The notes: generated from the sequence alone by a model not told the origin. A stretch of 64,000 nt of DNA from Neisseria weaveri (GCF_900638685.1 NZ_LR134533.1:372001-436000); one strand, 5' to 3'. Numbered from the stretch's first letter, positions 1 to 11,168 are shown. A program made the numbers and translations.

Positions 1-358
1 AAATCGTTTCTGCCAACGCTTCCATCATGTCGTGCTCCGCCCTAACCCAATCACCGTTATATTTACCGCATAGCGTTTCATGAATAAATCGAATGCCCGG
101 AGGCTGATCTATCGCCACCTGTTCTTGTATCGACAAATGCAGCGACATATGCAGGAAAGGATTGCTCTCCCCATCTTCAGGAGTCCAATTCTTATCTAAA
201 TAATCTTCAATATTGGCCAAATAACGCTCATATTCAGGATGAGCTTCTATAATTCTTAACGCCTTTTGCTGTAAAGCATCAAGCTGCAAAGGCAACAACC
301 TGTTCTGCCAAACATATGCAAAAAAACGCCGTACATCATGCGTATTTACATCATACAT
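1..358 (-). CDS. DUF1841 family protein, C-terminus cut off by window edge
   Basis: Reading the minus strand from the ATG at 358 gives an open frame that runs off the window at base 1, so 119 residues are visible. The protein starts MYDVNTHDVRRFFAYVWQNR and contains NPFLHMSLHLSIQEQVAIDQ followed by PPGIR, a run typical of the DUF1841 family of small beta- and gammaproteobacterial proteins, which are usually about 140 residues long. The function of the family is unknown. The next downstream element on the other strand is the tmRNA gene, so this gene ends its own unit. Family recognition is from memory of its conserved NPFLHLSLH / DQPPG core. Confidence 0.75.
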   Translation of the reverse strand, partial: MYDVNTHDVRRFFAYVWQNRLLPLQLDALQQKALRIIEAHPEYERYLANIEDYLDKNWTPEDGESNPFLHMSLHLSIQEQVAIDQPPGIRFIHETLCGKYNGDWVRAEHDMMEALAETI

Positions 359-441
359 AATCTAAAATCCACCTAATTTTGCTACCAAGCATTATCCCAA
401 AGGCCGTCTGAAAAATCAAAAGCCCCGCCTTACTTAATAAA

Positions 442-471
442 CTGGCAATTTACTATCAATACACGTATAAT
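442..471 (+). promoter_or_regulatory. candidate sigma-70 promoter of ssrA
   Basis: A perfect TATAAT lies at 466-471, with CTGGCA at 442-447 as a possible -35 box and 18 bases between them. Transcription would start a few bases before the mature tmRNA 5' end at 487. Confidence 0.6.
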
Positions 472-486
472 CAAAAATTCCTATCT

Positions 487-848
487 GGGGGCGATCTTGG
501 TTTCGACGGGGGTTGCGAAGCAGATGCGGGCATACCGGGGTCTCAGATTCCCGTAAAACACTGAACGAAAATAGTCGCAAACGACGAAACTTACGCTTTA
601 GCCGCTTAAGGCTAGCCGTTGCAACAGTTGGTCAATGGGCTGTGTAGCGCAAGCTACGGCAACGTCATTTTACATTGACTGGTTTTCTGTCGGGTTACTT
701 GGCAGGAAATAAGATTTAAGGTGACTGGTTTCCAAACAGCCTGTCTGTCGGCGGAATGGGAACGAGATTCTAAGTAGGCAAGACTAAGTATGTAGAACGC
801 TTTGTAGAGGACTTTCGGACGGGGGTTCAATTCCCCCCGCCTCCACCA
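487..848 (+). ncRNA. ssrA: transfer-messenger RNA (tmRNA)
   Basis: The RNA begins GGGGGCGATCTTGG and ends CGCCTCCACCA, so the two ends pair over 7 bp as an alanine-tRNA-like acceptor with an encoded CCA. The T arm GACGGGGGTTCAATTCCCCC is intact. The resume codon GCA at 577 starts a reading frame that ends with TAA at 607-609 and encodes ANDETYALAA, the degradation tag known from Neisseria. Together with SmpB, tmRNA releases stalled ribosomes and marks the unfinished protein for proteolysis. The length of 362 bases is usual. It stands alone between a DUF1841 gene and tRNA-Pro. Confidence 0.98.
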
Positions 849-997
849 AATTTATCTTTTTGAAAAATCTAATATATCTAATTCATTTCTTAAAAAATCA
901 TGTAAATAGACTTCTAAATCTGACTTTGCTCTAAATAATTTCATATTTATAAATCAATATCTTATTTTAACAGAGTAAGCTAAACAACATACAATAC

Positions 998-1026
998 TTG
1001 TCAATCTTACTCAGTAAGTCTATAAT
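998..1026 (+). promoter_or_regulatory. sigma-70 promoter of tRNA-Pro
   Basis: TTGTCA at 998-1003 and TATAAT at 1021-1026 are separated by exactly 17 bases and lie 18 bases before the mature tRNA. This is one of the best promoter matches in the window. Confidence 0.75.
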
Positions 1027-1044
1027 TATTTTTCTAAATTCAGT

Positions 1045-1121
1045 CGGAGTGTGGCGCAGTCTGGTAGCGCACTTGCATGGGGTGCAAGGGGTCGAAGGTT
1101 CGAATCCTTTCACTCCGACCA
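1045..1121 (+). tRNA. tRNA-Pro (anticodon GGG)
   Basis: The 77-base sequence folds as a standard cloverleaf: acceptor CGGAGTG pairs with CACTCCG, the anticodon stem CTTGC pairs with GCAAG around the loop ATGGGGT (anticodon GGG), and the T arm contains GGTTCGAATCC. The CCA end is encoded. It reads CCC and CCU proline codons. A hairpin terminator follows ten bases later. Confidence 0.97.
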
Positions 1122-1130
1122 AAAAATTCC

Positions 1131-1163
1131 AAGAGTTGGTAAAATATTTACCAACTCTTTTTT
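1131..1163 (+). terminator. rho-independent terminator after tRNA-Pro
   Basis: AAGAGTTGGTAAA and its complement TTTACCAACTCTT form a near-perfect stem around a short AT-rich loop, followed by a T run at 1158-1163. It also lies downstream of the minus-strand gene at 1218-1973 and may serve both strands. Confidence 0.85.
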
Positions 1164-1217
1164 ATTTACCTTAATACCAGATGTCTAATTGCCTTAATTT
1201 AGAAAAGACATATTAAG

Positions 1218-1973
1218 TTATATCTCTAATAAAACTTTTCCTAATTCGTATGGAATGTATCTTAATATGGATTGTTTCATATATTGAGGGATTCCATAGT
1301 AGGCTTCTGCGATACTACCGGTAATAGCAGCTAGTGTATCACTATCCCCTCCCAATGAAACTGCTAAACGGATGGAATCCTCAAAATCCTTGCCTTCCAA
1401 AAAAGCAATAATAGCTTCAGGCACCGTTTCCATACAGCTTTCATTAAACTGGTAGCCAGGGCGAATCATATCGCAAGTTCTGTCTAAATTGTACTGAAAC
1501 TTCTCTTCAATATAACGACGTATTTTTTCTTTTTCGATACCCTGTCTTGCTAGAAAAATCGCTGCGGCAGTAGCTTGAGCACCCTTAACCCCCTCCGGGT
1601 GATCATGAGTAATGTAAGCTGATTCTTCTGCTCTAAATAGAGTTTCTTCCAATGTATCAAACCGCCAGCCAACTGCCGACACACGCATAGCTGAACCATT
1701 ACCCCAACTGTTGTACGGTCTTGGCATATCGGAATGTATCCATTCAGCAAAGTTAACGCCATAACTTGCCTGAGGATAGCGGCGACACCATTTCTGCATA
1801 ATATTATTCAAATTACCGCGACAATCTCCTAAAACCCATTCTGCAACCGCAACAGTACAAACTGTATCATCCGTATAAAAAGATTCATGAGTAAATAATT
1901 CAAATTGCTTACATTTGATATTATTAAACTCAAAACGCGAACCTACTACATCACCAATGGCAGCACCTAACAT
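1218..1973 (-). CDS. ADP-ribosylglycohydrolase family protein (DraG-like)
   Basis: This 251-residue protein has the hallmarks of the ADP-ribosylglycohydrolase (ADPRH/DraG) fold: GDVVGSRFEF at the N-terminus, the metal-binding FYTDDT near residue 35, GNGSAMRVSAVGW near residue 92, THDHPEGVKGAQ, and a C-terminal GGDSDTLAAITG that supplies the second set of aspartates for the two-magnesium centre. All expected metal ligands are present, so it is probably active. Enzymes of this family remove ADP-ribose from proteins or other acceptors; the substrate here cannot be told. An AAGGGG ribosome site precedes the ATG. It sits alone between tRNA-Pro and ihfA in AT-rich DNA without any DUS, and no ADP-ribosyltransferase partner is seen in the window. 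Gain by transfer next to the tRNA gene is possible. Confidence 0.88.
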   Translation of the reverse strand: MLGAAIGDVVGSRFEFNNIKCKQFELFTHESFYTDDTVCTVAVAEWVLGDCRGNLNNIMQKWCRRYPQASYGVNFAEWIHSDMPRPYNSWGNGSAMRVSAVGWRFDTLEETLFRAEESAYITHDHPEGVKGAQATAAAIFLARQGIEKEKIRRYIEEKFQYNLDRTCDMIRPGYQFNESCMETVPEAIIAFLEGKDFEDSIRLAVSLGGDSDTLAAITGSIAEAYYGIPQYMKQSILRYIPYELGKVLLEI

Positions 1974-2104
1974 ATTTTATCCCCTTCAAATACCATCACT
2001 AAATATTTATTGATTCCTACTACAACCTTAACAGTCGCTCTTAGTCAATTACTTTCAAATTCTACATTAAAATAATAAATAAAGTAATTATAAAATTAAG
2101 AAAA

Positions 2105-2150
2105 CCGGATTCTAAGCCTCTCCTAAAATAAGGAAAAGTTAAGAATCCGG
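2105..2150 (-). terminator. inverted repeat after ihfA, possible terminator
   Basis: CCGGATTCT at 2105-2113 and AGAATCCGG at 2142-2150 can pair across a 28-base loop, 35 bases past the ihfA stop, followed on the minus strand by TTTT. The long loop makes this a weak terminator candidate. Confidence 0.4.
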
Positions 2151-2184
2151 CTAGTAAATAAATCAGCCTAAATAATGGCTCTAC

Positions 2185-2490
2185 TTAACCACGCTGTTTA
2201 TCATAATAATGCTCAACCATACCTTTCAGCTTCTGGCTAGCATGAAAAGTAACCACTCTACGCGCTGAAATAGGAACTTCCTCACCTGTTTTTGGATTGC
2301 GACCAGGTCGCTGTGGTTTGTCGCGTAATTGAAAATTGCCGAAACCTGATATTTTGATTTCTTCACCTCGAGCCAAAGTAGTACGGATTTCTTCAAAGAA
2401 TAATTCCACAATTTCTTTAGCATCGTTTTTGGTTACATTGCTTACTTTTTCAACCAAAATATCGGCTAACTCTGCTTTAGTTAATGTCAT
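2185..2490 (-). CDS. ihfA: integration host factor subunit alpha
   Basis: IHF-alpha pairs with IHF-beta to bind and sharply bend DNA, acting in transcription, recombination and replication. The 101 residues match the family length. The N-terminal helices ([16 protein letters not shown]) and the beta-ribbon arm [13 protein letters not shown], which carries the intercalating proline, are intact. It is the last gene of the thrS-infC-rpmI-rplT-pheS-pheT-ihfA row, as in E. coli, 73 bases after pheT. AAGAAGGTAATTAA before the ATG provides a ribosome site. Confidence 0.96.
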   Translation of the reverse strand: MTLTKAELADILVEKVSNVTKNDAKEIVELFFEEIRTTLARGEEIKISGFGNFQLRDKPQRPGRNPKTGEEVPISARRVVTFHASQKLKGMVEHYYDKQRG

Positions 2491-2563
2491 TTAATTACCT
2501 TCTTTTTTAATAGACACGGATTATTACTAATTTTTGCTTATTTTTCAAGGAAATATTTAATTA

Positions 2564-4924
2564 TCAGCGCAATTTCGCACCGATTTTTGCTGCAGCATCC
2601 AATAATTTATTTATTAAAGGTTCCACAACATCATCTGTTAAAGTTGCTTCGTTATCCTGCAAAATCACTTTCACAGCCATACTCTTCATGCCTTCAGGCA
2701 ATCCCGTACCTTTATATACATCAAATACACTGATTTCCTGAATTAACTTATTATCAACTTGCTTTAAAGCATCCAATAATTCGTTATGAGTTGTTGGCTC
2801 AGACAAAACAAATGCCAAATCACGGCGAACAGGTTGGAATTTTGAAACATTTTGATAAACTGTTTTTTCTTTGCCTAACACGGCAGGCATATCCAATTCA
2901 AACACCAAAGCCGACTGAGGTAAGTCGTATTTTTGCACCCATTGCGGATGTAACTCGCCTAAAAAGCCCACGACAACATCATCGATAACGACTTCAGCAG
3001 TTCTCCCCGGATGCAAAGCCGGATGGCAAGCTTTTACAAAACGGACATTTCTTCCTAACAGTAAACTTTCAACATCCGCCTTCAGATCATAAAAATCCAC
3101 ATTTCTAGCCTGCGACGCCCATTGTTCCGGAACTGCCGTTCCATACAGTAACCCACCGATACGCTCATTTTGAATGAAATAACCGTCTTCACCTTTTTGG
3201 AATACTCTGGCTATCTCAAATAAACGCACCCTATTATTTTTACGGTTAAGATTGTTCTGCAAGATCTCAACCAAACCACCGATTAAAGTTGAGCGCATAA
3301 CACTAAATTGAGCAGCCAGAGGATTTTGAATCCGAATAGGGTCTGCATTATTAGCAAAATCTTTTTCCCACTCTTCGTCGACAAAAGCATAGCTGACCAC
3401 TTCTTGATAACCGCGCTTGGCCATATGGTCGTATATAGAAAAACGTGTCTTTTGAGTTTCGGGCAACCTGAGCATTTTCAGACGGCCTTCGGTGCTATCG
3501 GCCGGAATATTTTCATAGCCATAAACCCGCCCGATTTCTTCAATTAAATCTGCTTCGATTTCAATATCAAAACGGAAACTTGGGGCAGTAACAGAAAAAC
3601 CATCTTCAATCTGTACAGGATTCAAACCCAAATGGCTTAAGATTGATTGAATATGCCCTACCGGAATGTATACACCCAACATTTTTTCAACACGGGCAAG
3701 ACGTACATTAACCTGTTTTTGCTCCGGCAATTCCCCAATTGCTTCAACAATTTTTCCGGCACGACCGCCACAAATCTTCAATACCAGCTCCGCTGCTCTT
3801 TCTATTGCATCATTTTGCAAATTCCAATCCACCCCGCGCTCAAACCGGAATGAAGAATCAGAGCCAAAACCATACTGACGGGATTTTCCTGCAATGATTT
3901 CAGGCTCAAAAAAAGCCGATTCTAATACAATATTTTTCGTATTGTCGGATACCGCACTGGCTTCTCCGCCCATCAAGCCGGCAATACTTAAAGCGCCGCT
4001 TTCATCCGCTACAACCAAAGTATTGTCAGATAAAGTAACCGTCTTGCCATTCAAACATGCCAATACTTCGCCTTCCCTTGCACGTCTGATAACGATATCA
4101 CCTTGCAGTTTTTCTGCATCAAAAACATGCATAGGCTGCCCTAACTCCAACATAACATAGTTACCGATGTCTACTAAAGCGGATACAGAGCGGATACCGC
4201 TACGCTCCAATCTTTGTTTCATCCAAGCGGGAGTTACAGCTGTGGAATCAACACCTTCAATAACCCGACTGACAAACCTGCCGCAATTTGCTAATGCTTC
4301 AATGCGTACAGGCTGGATCTTATCACTGTTAACTTCAACCGAAGGAATCTCTACGACCTGTTTAACGCAACCAGTCAACGCAGCAACTTCACGCGCAATT
4401 CCCTTAATACTCAAACAATCGGTTCGATTTGGCGTAATTTTCAATGTAAATACAGAATCATCCAAATCCAAATACTCTCTAATATCTTTACCGATAGGTG
4501 CATCATTTGGAAGAACCAACAAACCATCTACACCATCTTCCGGCAAACCCAATTCTTTAGCCGAGCACAACATACCGTTTGAAACCACACCGCGCATCTT
4601 TGTCGGTTTGATTTTAAATTCACCCGGCAATACTGCCCCAGGTAAAGAGCAAGGTACTTTAATACCTACTTTCACATTGGGCGCACCACAAACGATTTGT
4701 ACCAGCTCTCCTGTTCCCACATCAACTTGCGTAACATTCAACCGGTCTGCATCAGGATGTTTCTCAACCGACTTAACTTCTGCAATGACCACTCCGCTAA
4801 ATTTAGGAGCTGCAGTATTGATTTCTTCAACCTCCAAGCCCGCCATAGTCAGCACATATGCCAACTCATCAGCAGAAAGATTAGGATCGGCTTGCGTCTT
4901 CAGCCATGAATAAGAAAATTGCAT
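2564..4924 (-). CDS. pheT: phenylalanine--tRNA ligase subunit beta
   Basis: The beta subunit of the (alpha-beta)2 PheRS heterotetramer binds tRNA-Phe and edits mischarged Tyr-tRNA. With the ATG at 4924 (MQFSYSWLKT) it has 786 residues, as usual; the frame stays open to 4969, but the upstream methionines lack the conserved start. Domains in order: EMAP-II-like tRNA-binding region (about residues 40-150), B3/B4 editing region, B5 (RFERGVDW near the middle), core, and C-terminal FDX-ACB anticodon-binding domain beginning near VSKFQPVRRDLAF. A DUS at about 3478 lies in the coding region and encodes GRLK. A DUS hairpin separates it from pheS, which is unusual for genes whose products are needed 1:1. 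Confidence 0.97.
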   Translation of the reverse strand: MQFSYSWLKTQADPNLSADELAYVLTMAGLEVEEINTAAPKFSGVVIAEVKSVEKHPDADRLNVTQVDVGTGELVQIVCGAPNVKVGIKVPCSLPGAVLPGEFKIKPTKMRGVVSNGMLCSAKELGLPEDGVDGLLVLPNDAPIGKDIREYLDLDDSVFTLKITPNRTDCLSIKGIAREVAALTGCVKQVVEIPSVEVNSDKIQPVRIEALANCGRFVSRVIEGVDSTAVTPAWMKQRLERSGIRSVSALVDIGNYVMLELGQPMHVFDAEKLQGDIVIRRAREGEVLACLNGKTVTLSDNTLVVADESGALSIAGLMGGEASAVSDNTKNIVLESAFFEPEIIAGKSRQYGFGSDSSFRFERGVDWNLQNDAIERAAELVLKICGGRAGKIVEAIGELPEQKQVNVRLARVEKMLGVYIPVGHIQSILSHLGLNPVQIEDGFSVTAPSFRFDIEIEADLIEEIGRVYGYENIPADSTEGRLKMLRLPETQKTRFSIYDHMAKRGYQEVVSYAFVDEEWEKDFANNADPIRIQNPLAAQFSVMRSTLIGGLVEILQNNLNRKNNRVRLFEIARVFQKGEDGYFIQNERIGGLLYGTAVPEQWASQARNVDFYDLKADVESLLLGRNVRFVKACHPALHPGRTAEVVIDDVVVGFLGELHPQWVQKYDLPQSALVFELDMPAVLGKEKTVYQNVSKFQPVRRDLAFVLSEPTTHNELLDALKQVDNKLIQEISVFDVYKGTGLPEGMKSMAVKVILQDNEATLTDDVVEPLINKLLDAAAKIGAKLR

Positions 4925-5028
4925 TTTATTTTTCTCTAAACCTATCGATGCCTGTAATGGCATTATCACAATCAGAAATGAAACAGCAGCAATATCCGCA
5001 AAATCAGTTTCTCAATAAAACGAATATT

Positions 5029-5061
5029 TTCAGACGGCCTTTTATTAAAAGGCCGTCTGAA
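5029..5061 (-). terminator. DUS inverted repeat between pheS and pheT
   Basis: TTCAGACGGCCTTTT and AAAAGGCCGTCTGAA form a perfect 15-bp stem around the loop ATT. It is the classic neisserial DUS-pair terminator, but here it stands inside the pheS-pheT pair only 11 bases past the pheS stop, so it could attenuate pheT or mark an independent pheT promoter. Confidence 0.75.
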
Positions 5062-5071
5062 ATACGGAAAA

Positions 5072-6106
<1,035 letters not shown>

Positions 6107-6303
6107 CTACTGATTTTTCGTTTTTTAAAAACGAATTTAAATAAAGCAACACGAGAAAAGCCGGATATTTTAACTCAAATTACATCTTAAAAAAACCATT
6201 AATATTACTGATTTTTAAAAAGATTCTCCACAATCAAACAAATTACCTTTCAAAACACTGCAGACAACTATGTTATACAATGCCACTTTAAAAGTGGAAA
6301 TAA

Positions 6304-6329
6304 AAAAAGGAAACCGAAGTTTCCTTTTT
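6304..6329 (-). terminator. terminator after rplT
   Basis: Read on the minus strand, AAAAAGGAAAC and GTTTCCTTTTT pair over 11 bp and close the ultra-stable C(UUCG)G tetraloop, followed by a T run. It ends the infC-rpmI-rplT transcript and splits the cluster from pheST. Confidence 0.9.
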
Positions 6330-6347
6330 AAAACTTAAACAAAAGTA

Positions 6348-6704
6348 TTAAGCCAAAGCAGTTTTTGCTTTTTCAACCAATTGGGCAAATGCGGCTTTAT
6401 CGAAAACAGCCAAATCAGCCAATACCTTACGGTCAATTTCAATTGCAGCACGTTTCAAACCGTTCATGAATTTGCTGTAAGACAAACCGTTTTCACGTGC
6501 ACCTGCGTTAATACGCACGATCCACAATTGACGGAATTGACGTTTGCGTTGACGACGGTCACGATAAGCGTACTGACCGGCTTTCATTACCGCTTGCTTG
6601 GCAACACGGTAGACATTTTTACGACGACCACGATAGCCTTTGGCTAACGCTAATACTTTTTTATGACGGGCACGTGCGGTTACACCGCGTTTTACGCGTG
6701 GCAT
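6348..6704 (-). CDS. rplT: 50S ribosomal protein L20
   Basis: L20 is an early 23S rRNA-binding assembly protein and, in E. coli, the repressor of its own rpmI-rplT message. The 118 residues have the expected basic N-terminal extension ([20 protein letters not shown]) and globular C-terminal half ([14 protein letters not shown]). It starts 12 bases after the rpmI stop and must be co-transcribed with it. Confidence 0.98.
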   Translation of the reverse strand: MPRVKRGVTARARHKKVLALAKGYRGRRKNVYRVAKQAVMKAGQYAYRDRRQRKRQFRQLWIVRINAGARENGLSYSKFMNGLKRAAIEIDRKVLADLAVFDKAAFAQLVEKAKTALA

Positions 6705-6716
6705 ATTCTAAACTCC

Positions 6717-6914
6717 TTAAGCGTACGGTAACATTTTAGCAACAGAAGCCAAATCACGTTCGTTCACCATAGAGGTGCCACGCAATTGACGTTTGTTCTT
6801 GGTGGTTTTCTTAGTCAAAATATGACGTTTGAACGCATGTGCGCGCTTCACGCCACCATTACCCAGTACTTTAAAGCGTTTTTTAGCGCCCGACTTGGTT
6901 TTCATTTTAGGCAT
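6717..6914 (-). CDS. rpmI: 50S ribosomal protein L35
   Basis: This 65-residue, highly basic protein starts [20 protein letters not shown] and contains the conserved [16 protein letters not shown] stretch of L35. It is the first gene after a 139-base leader that separates it from infC and that may hold a promoter and folding RNA. Confidence 0.98.
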   Translation of the reverse strand: MPKMKTKSGAKKRFKVLGNGGVKRAHAFKRHILTKKTTKNKRQLRGTSMVNERDLASVAKMLPYA

Positions 6915-7044
6915 GGGAGATACTCCATATCATTTATTAGATAAGACATAAGGGGGTTTTAGACAAACACTTGAAACCCCTATATCACGGTTTTTTTGCC
7001 GCCCGATAAAACCTACCCTGCGCGGCAATCAGGGCAAGTATTCT

Positions 7045-7073
7045 ATTATAGCTTTACTTTTTTTTAGGCGCAA
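7045..7073 (-). promoter_or_regulatory. candidate promoter and structured leader for rpmI-rplT
   Basis: On the minus strand TATAAT occupies 7050-7045, 17 bases after TTGCGC (7073-7068) at the very end of infC. The leader that follows (to 6915) can form alternative hairpins: CCCTG with CAGGG, TTGCC with GGCAA, and GGGGTTT with AAAACCCC. In E. coli the L20 repressor binds a folded leader at this place; whether this one is equivalent is inference. Confidence 0.4.
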
Positions 7074-7572
7074 TCATCATAACCATTTGACGGCCTTCCA
7101 TTTTAGGAAACTGTTCAACAGTACCCACTTCGGCCAAATCTTCTTTTACACGCTCCAAAAGCTGGGCACCCAACTGCTGGTGAGCCATTTCCCGACCACG
7201 GAAGCGCAAAGTTACTTTCACCTTGTCTCCGTCTTCTAAGAAACGGTTGATATTACGCATTTTAATTTGGTAATCACCTTCATCCGTACCAGGACGGAAT
7301 TTGATTTCCTTAATCTGCACCTGCTTTTGTTTTTTCTTGGCCTCGTCACGTTTTTTCGATTGCTCGTATTTATACTTGCCGAAGTCCATAAGTTTACATA
7401 CAGGCGGCTTAGCTGTTGGAGAAATCTCTACCAAATCCACGTCCTGTTCTTCAGCCATAGCCAAAGCTTCACGGACAGATACGACACCAAGCTGTTCGCC
7501 TGAACCACTGATTAATCGCACTTCTTTAGCGGTAATTTCACCGTTGATTCGTGCTTCGCGTTCTTGAGCGAT
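7054..7572 (-). CDS. infC: translation initiation factor IF-3, non-AUG start
   Basis: IF-3 keeps the 30S subunit free and rejects wrong start codons. The frame reads back past the in-frame GTG at 7521 through [14 protein letters not shown], the conserved IF-3 start region, so the GTG start is too short. No ATG exists. AAGGAG at 7585-7580 lies 1 base before an ATT (7578) and 7 bases before an ATC (7572); spacing favours ATC, giving 172 residues, while ATT would give 174. An abnormal start codon is known for infC, which uses AUU in E. coli as a means of autoregulation. The gene begins 20 bases after thrS. The C-terminal [16 protein letters not shown] is intact. Confidence 0.95.
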   Translation of the reverse strand: MAQEREARINGEITAKEVRLISGSGEQLGVVSVREALAMAEEQDVDLVEISPTAKPPVCKLMDFGKYKYEQSKKRDEAKKKQKQVQIKEIKFRPGTDEGDYQIKMRNINRFLEDGDKVKVTLRFRGREMAHQQLGAQLLERVKEDLAEVGTVEQFPKMEGRQMVMMIAPKKK

Positions 7573-7592
7573 GACAATACTCCTTATAAAAA

Positions 7593-9506
7593 TTAATGAT
7601 TAACTAAGGCTTCTGCAATTTCTTGCTTCAAATGTTTGATGAAATCATCAACATTTATTGAACCTAAGTCTTCTGCTTTGCGGCGGACCGCCACTTTATT
7701 TTCTTGTTTTTCTTTTTCACCGACAACCACCTGATACGGGAAGCGATATTGACTGTTATCGCGAATCTTGTAACCGATTTTTTCGTTACGTAAATCCAAT
7801 TCGACACGGAAACCTTCGTTACGCAGTCTTTCAACCACTTGGCGACAATAATCGGCTTGATTTTCGGTAATATTCATGACAACCATTTGCACCGGAGCCA
7901 ACCATAATGGGAAAGAGCCGGCATGGTTTTCAATCAAAATCCCGATAAAACGCTCCAATGAGCCTAAAATTGCCCTATGGAGCATAACAGGACGGGCACG
8001 GTCATTATTTTCCGTCACATACTCCGCATCCAACCGTTCAGGCAATACAAAGTCGAGCTGCAAAGTGCCACACTGCCAAGAACGTCCGATTGCGTCTTTA
8101 ACATGATATTCGATTTTCGGACCATAAAACGCACCCTCTCCCGGCAACTCTTCCCATTCTACACCACAAGCACGCAGAGCTTCGCGCAAACCATCTTCAG
8201 CTTTATCCCAAATTTCATCAGAGCCTGCACGCTGTTCCGGACGCAGTGAAAGTTTTACGGCAACATCATGGAAACCGAATTGCTTGTAAATACGCATCAG
8301 CAGTTCGTTAAACGCTTGTGACTCCGCTACAATCTGATCCTCGGTACAAAAGATATGTGCATCATCTTGTACAAAACCACGAACACGCATCAAACCATGT
8401 AATGCTCCGCTTGGCTCGTTTCGATGACAAGAGCCAAACTCAGCCAAACGCATAGGCAAGTCACGATACGAACGCAAACCATGATTAAAGATTTGAACAT
8501 GCCCAGGACAATTCATCGGCTTAACCGCATATTCGCGCTTTTCCGACTGTGTGGTGAACATATTGTCTTTATAGTTTTCCCAATGACCTGAACGCTCCCA
8601 AAAAGTTTTATCCATAATTTGAGGTGTTTTAACCTCTTTATAACCGGCAGCATCCAATTCTTTTCGCATATGTTGTTCAATGGTTTGCCACAAAGCCCAA
8701 CCTTTAGGATGCCAAAATACCATACCAGGTGCTTCATCTTGCAGATGAAACAAATCCAATTGCTTGCCAAGCTTGCGGTGGTCGCGTTTTTCCGCTTCTT
8801 CCATACGGGTAATATAGGCTTTTAAATCATCTTTAGTCGACCAAGCCGTACCATAAATACGTTGCAGCATCTCGTTATTGCTGTCGCCACGCCAATACGC
8901 ACCCGCAAGCTTGGTCAATTTAAAGTTTTTCAAAAATCGGGTATTTGGAACGTGCGGCCCACGGCACATATCGACATATTCTTGATGATGATACAAACCC
9001 ATAGCTTCTACCTCAGGCATATCATCAATCAAGCGCAATTTATATTCTTCTTCCCGCTCTTTAAATGTATTAATGGTTTCCGATCGAGGAGTCATGACCT
9101 TGATGACATCATAGTCTTGTGCGATCAGTTCCTTCATGCGGGCTTCGATTTTTGCCACATCCTCGGGGGTGAACGGCTTTTCAGTTGCAATATCGTAATA
9201 AAAACCGTCTTCGATAACCGGGCCGATTACCATCTTGGCTTCCGGATACAGTTGTTTAACAGCGTGGCCTATCAAGTGCGCACACGAATGGCGGATAATT
9301 TCTACCCCTTCCGGATCCTTTGGCGTAATAATTTGAAGATCAGCATCTTCCGTAATCAAATCACAAGCATCCACCAGCTTGCCGTTTACCTTGCCCGCAA
9401 CCGTGGCTTTAGCCAAGCCCGCTCCGATAGAGGCTGCAACTTGCGCTACAGACACAGGGGCTTCAAACTGACGGACAGAACCATCGGGCAACGTAATATT
9501 CAACAT
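7593..9506 (-). CDS. thrS: threonine--tRNA ligase
   Basis: ThrRS charges tRNA-Thr and clears Ser-tRNA. Starting at the ATG at 9506 ([10 protein letters not shown]) it has 637 residues; the open frame extends nine codons upstream but the TGS domain begins at this methionine. Order of domains: TGS (1-60), editing domain with [10 protein letters not shown] and the distal CRGPH, class II core with motif 2 region around [17 protein letters not shown] and zinc ligands including MNCPGH, then the C-terminal anticodon domain. It opens the seven-gene translation cluster. No T-box is seen upstream; a short palindrome lies at 9636-9654. Confidence 0.97.
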   Translation of the reverse strand: MLNITLPDGSVRQFEAPVSVAQVAASIGAGLAKATVAGKVNGKLVDACDLITEDADLQIITPKDPEGVEIIRHSCAHLIGHAVKQLYPEAKMVIGPVIEDGFYYDIATEKPFTPEDVAKIEARMKELIAQDYDVIKVMTPRSETINTFKEREEEYKLRLIDDMPEVEAMGLYHHQEYVDMCRGPHVPNTRFLKNFKLTKLAGAYWRGDSNNEMLQRIYGTAWSTKDDLKAYITRMEEAEKRDHRKLGKQLDLFHLQDEAPGMVFWHPKGWALWQTIEQHMRKELDAAGYKEVKTPQIMDKTFWERSGHWENYKDNMFTTQSEKREYAVKPMNCPGHVQIFNHGLRSYRDLPMRLAEFGSCHRNEPSGALHGLMRVRGFVQDDAHIFCTEDQIVAESQAFNELLMRIYKQFGFHDVAVKLSLRPEQRAGSDEIWDKAEDGLREALRACGVEWEELPGEGAFYGPKIEYHVKDAIGRSWQCGTLQLDFVLPERLDAEYVTENNDRARPVMLHRAILGSLERFIGILIENHAGSFPLWLAPVQMVVMNITENQADYCRQVVERLRNEGFRVELDLRNEKIGYKIRDNSQYRFPYQVVVGEKEKQENKVAVRRKAEDLGSINVDDFIKHLKQEIAEALVNH

Positions 9507-9635
9507 CAAAAACTCCAAAACCGGTAAATGCAAAGAAACAACAAATTATTTTTTGTTATTTATTGAGAATTTTTTATCGGGCATCTTACAAACAATGATA
9601 AAAATACCCAAAAATAAGCTTTAAATTTTAGCTGA

Positions 9636-9654
9636 TTGCCAAGAAGCTTGGCAA
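9636..9654. repeat. 8-bp palindrome between thrS and tgt
   Basis: TTGCCAAG and CTTGGCAA face each other across three bases in the shared promoter region of divergent thrS and tgt. It has the look of an operator or a small RNA hairpin, but nothing identifies a ligand. Confidence 0.35.
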
Positions 9655-9689
9655 GCCATACCGCTATCTTTCAGACGGCCTCACGGTAA

Positions 9690-10850
<1,161 letters not shown>

Positions 10851-10876
10851 CTTCTGATTTATCGGAAAAACAAATA

Positions 10877-10902
10877 AGGCCGTCTGAAATTTCAGACGGC
10901 CT
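10877..10902. terminator. DUS-pair hairpin, bidirectional terminator
   Basis: AGGCCGTCTGAAA and TTTCAGACGGCCT pair over 12-13 bp without a loop spacer. It lies between convergent tgt and the glutaredoxin-like gene. Confidence 0.75.
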
Positions 10903-10925
10903 ATTGTATTCTCACAGTACTTCAA

Positions 10926-11168
10926 TCAAATGTTTTTACTTTCCAAATATGTCTCAAGCTGCACCTCATCCAAGTGCCAATGACAAATTTGTACTTCACC
11001 ATGCAGCAACACCGGAACCAATTCGTTATATTTTTCTTCCAAATCCGGATTCTCGTCAACATCTACAATTTCTAACTCAAAACCATAGCGTTCCTGATAA
11101 GGCCCCAACGCATCACGCATTTTATGACACAACGAACAATACTCCCGAAACATCAAAGTCAACTTCAT
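10926..11168 (-). CDS. glutaredoxin family protein (DUF836 type)
   Basis: An 80-residue protein starting MKLTLMFREYCSLCHKM, with a CxxC redox pair at residues 11 and 14, the EIVDVDENPDLEEKYNELVP segment holding the cis-proline, and no transmembrane part. This matches the small thioredoxin-fold DUF836/glutaredoxin-like family, presumably a cytoplasmic thiol oxidoreductase. The physiological partner is not known. It is a single-gene unit convergent with tgt. Confidence 0.85.
   Translation of the reverse strand: MKLTLMFREYCSLCHKMRDALGPYQERYGFELEIVDVDENPDLEEKYNELVPVLLHGEVQICHWHLDEVQLETYLESKNI

Noticed and set aside
4167..4913. 248-codon open frame antisense to pheT
   Set aside because: Shadow of the PheT reading frame; no recognised domain and no ribosome site.
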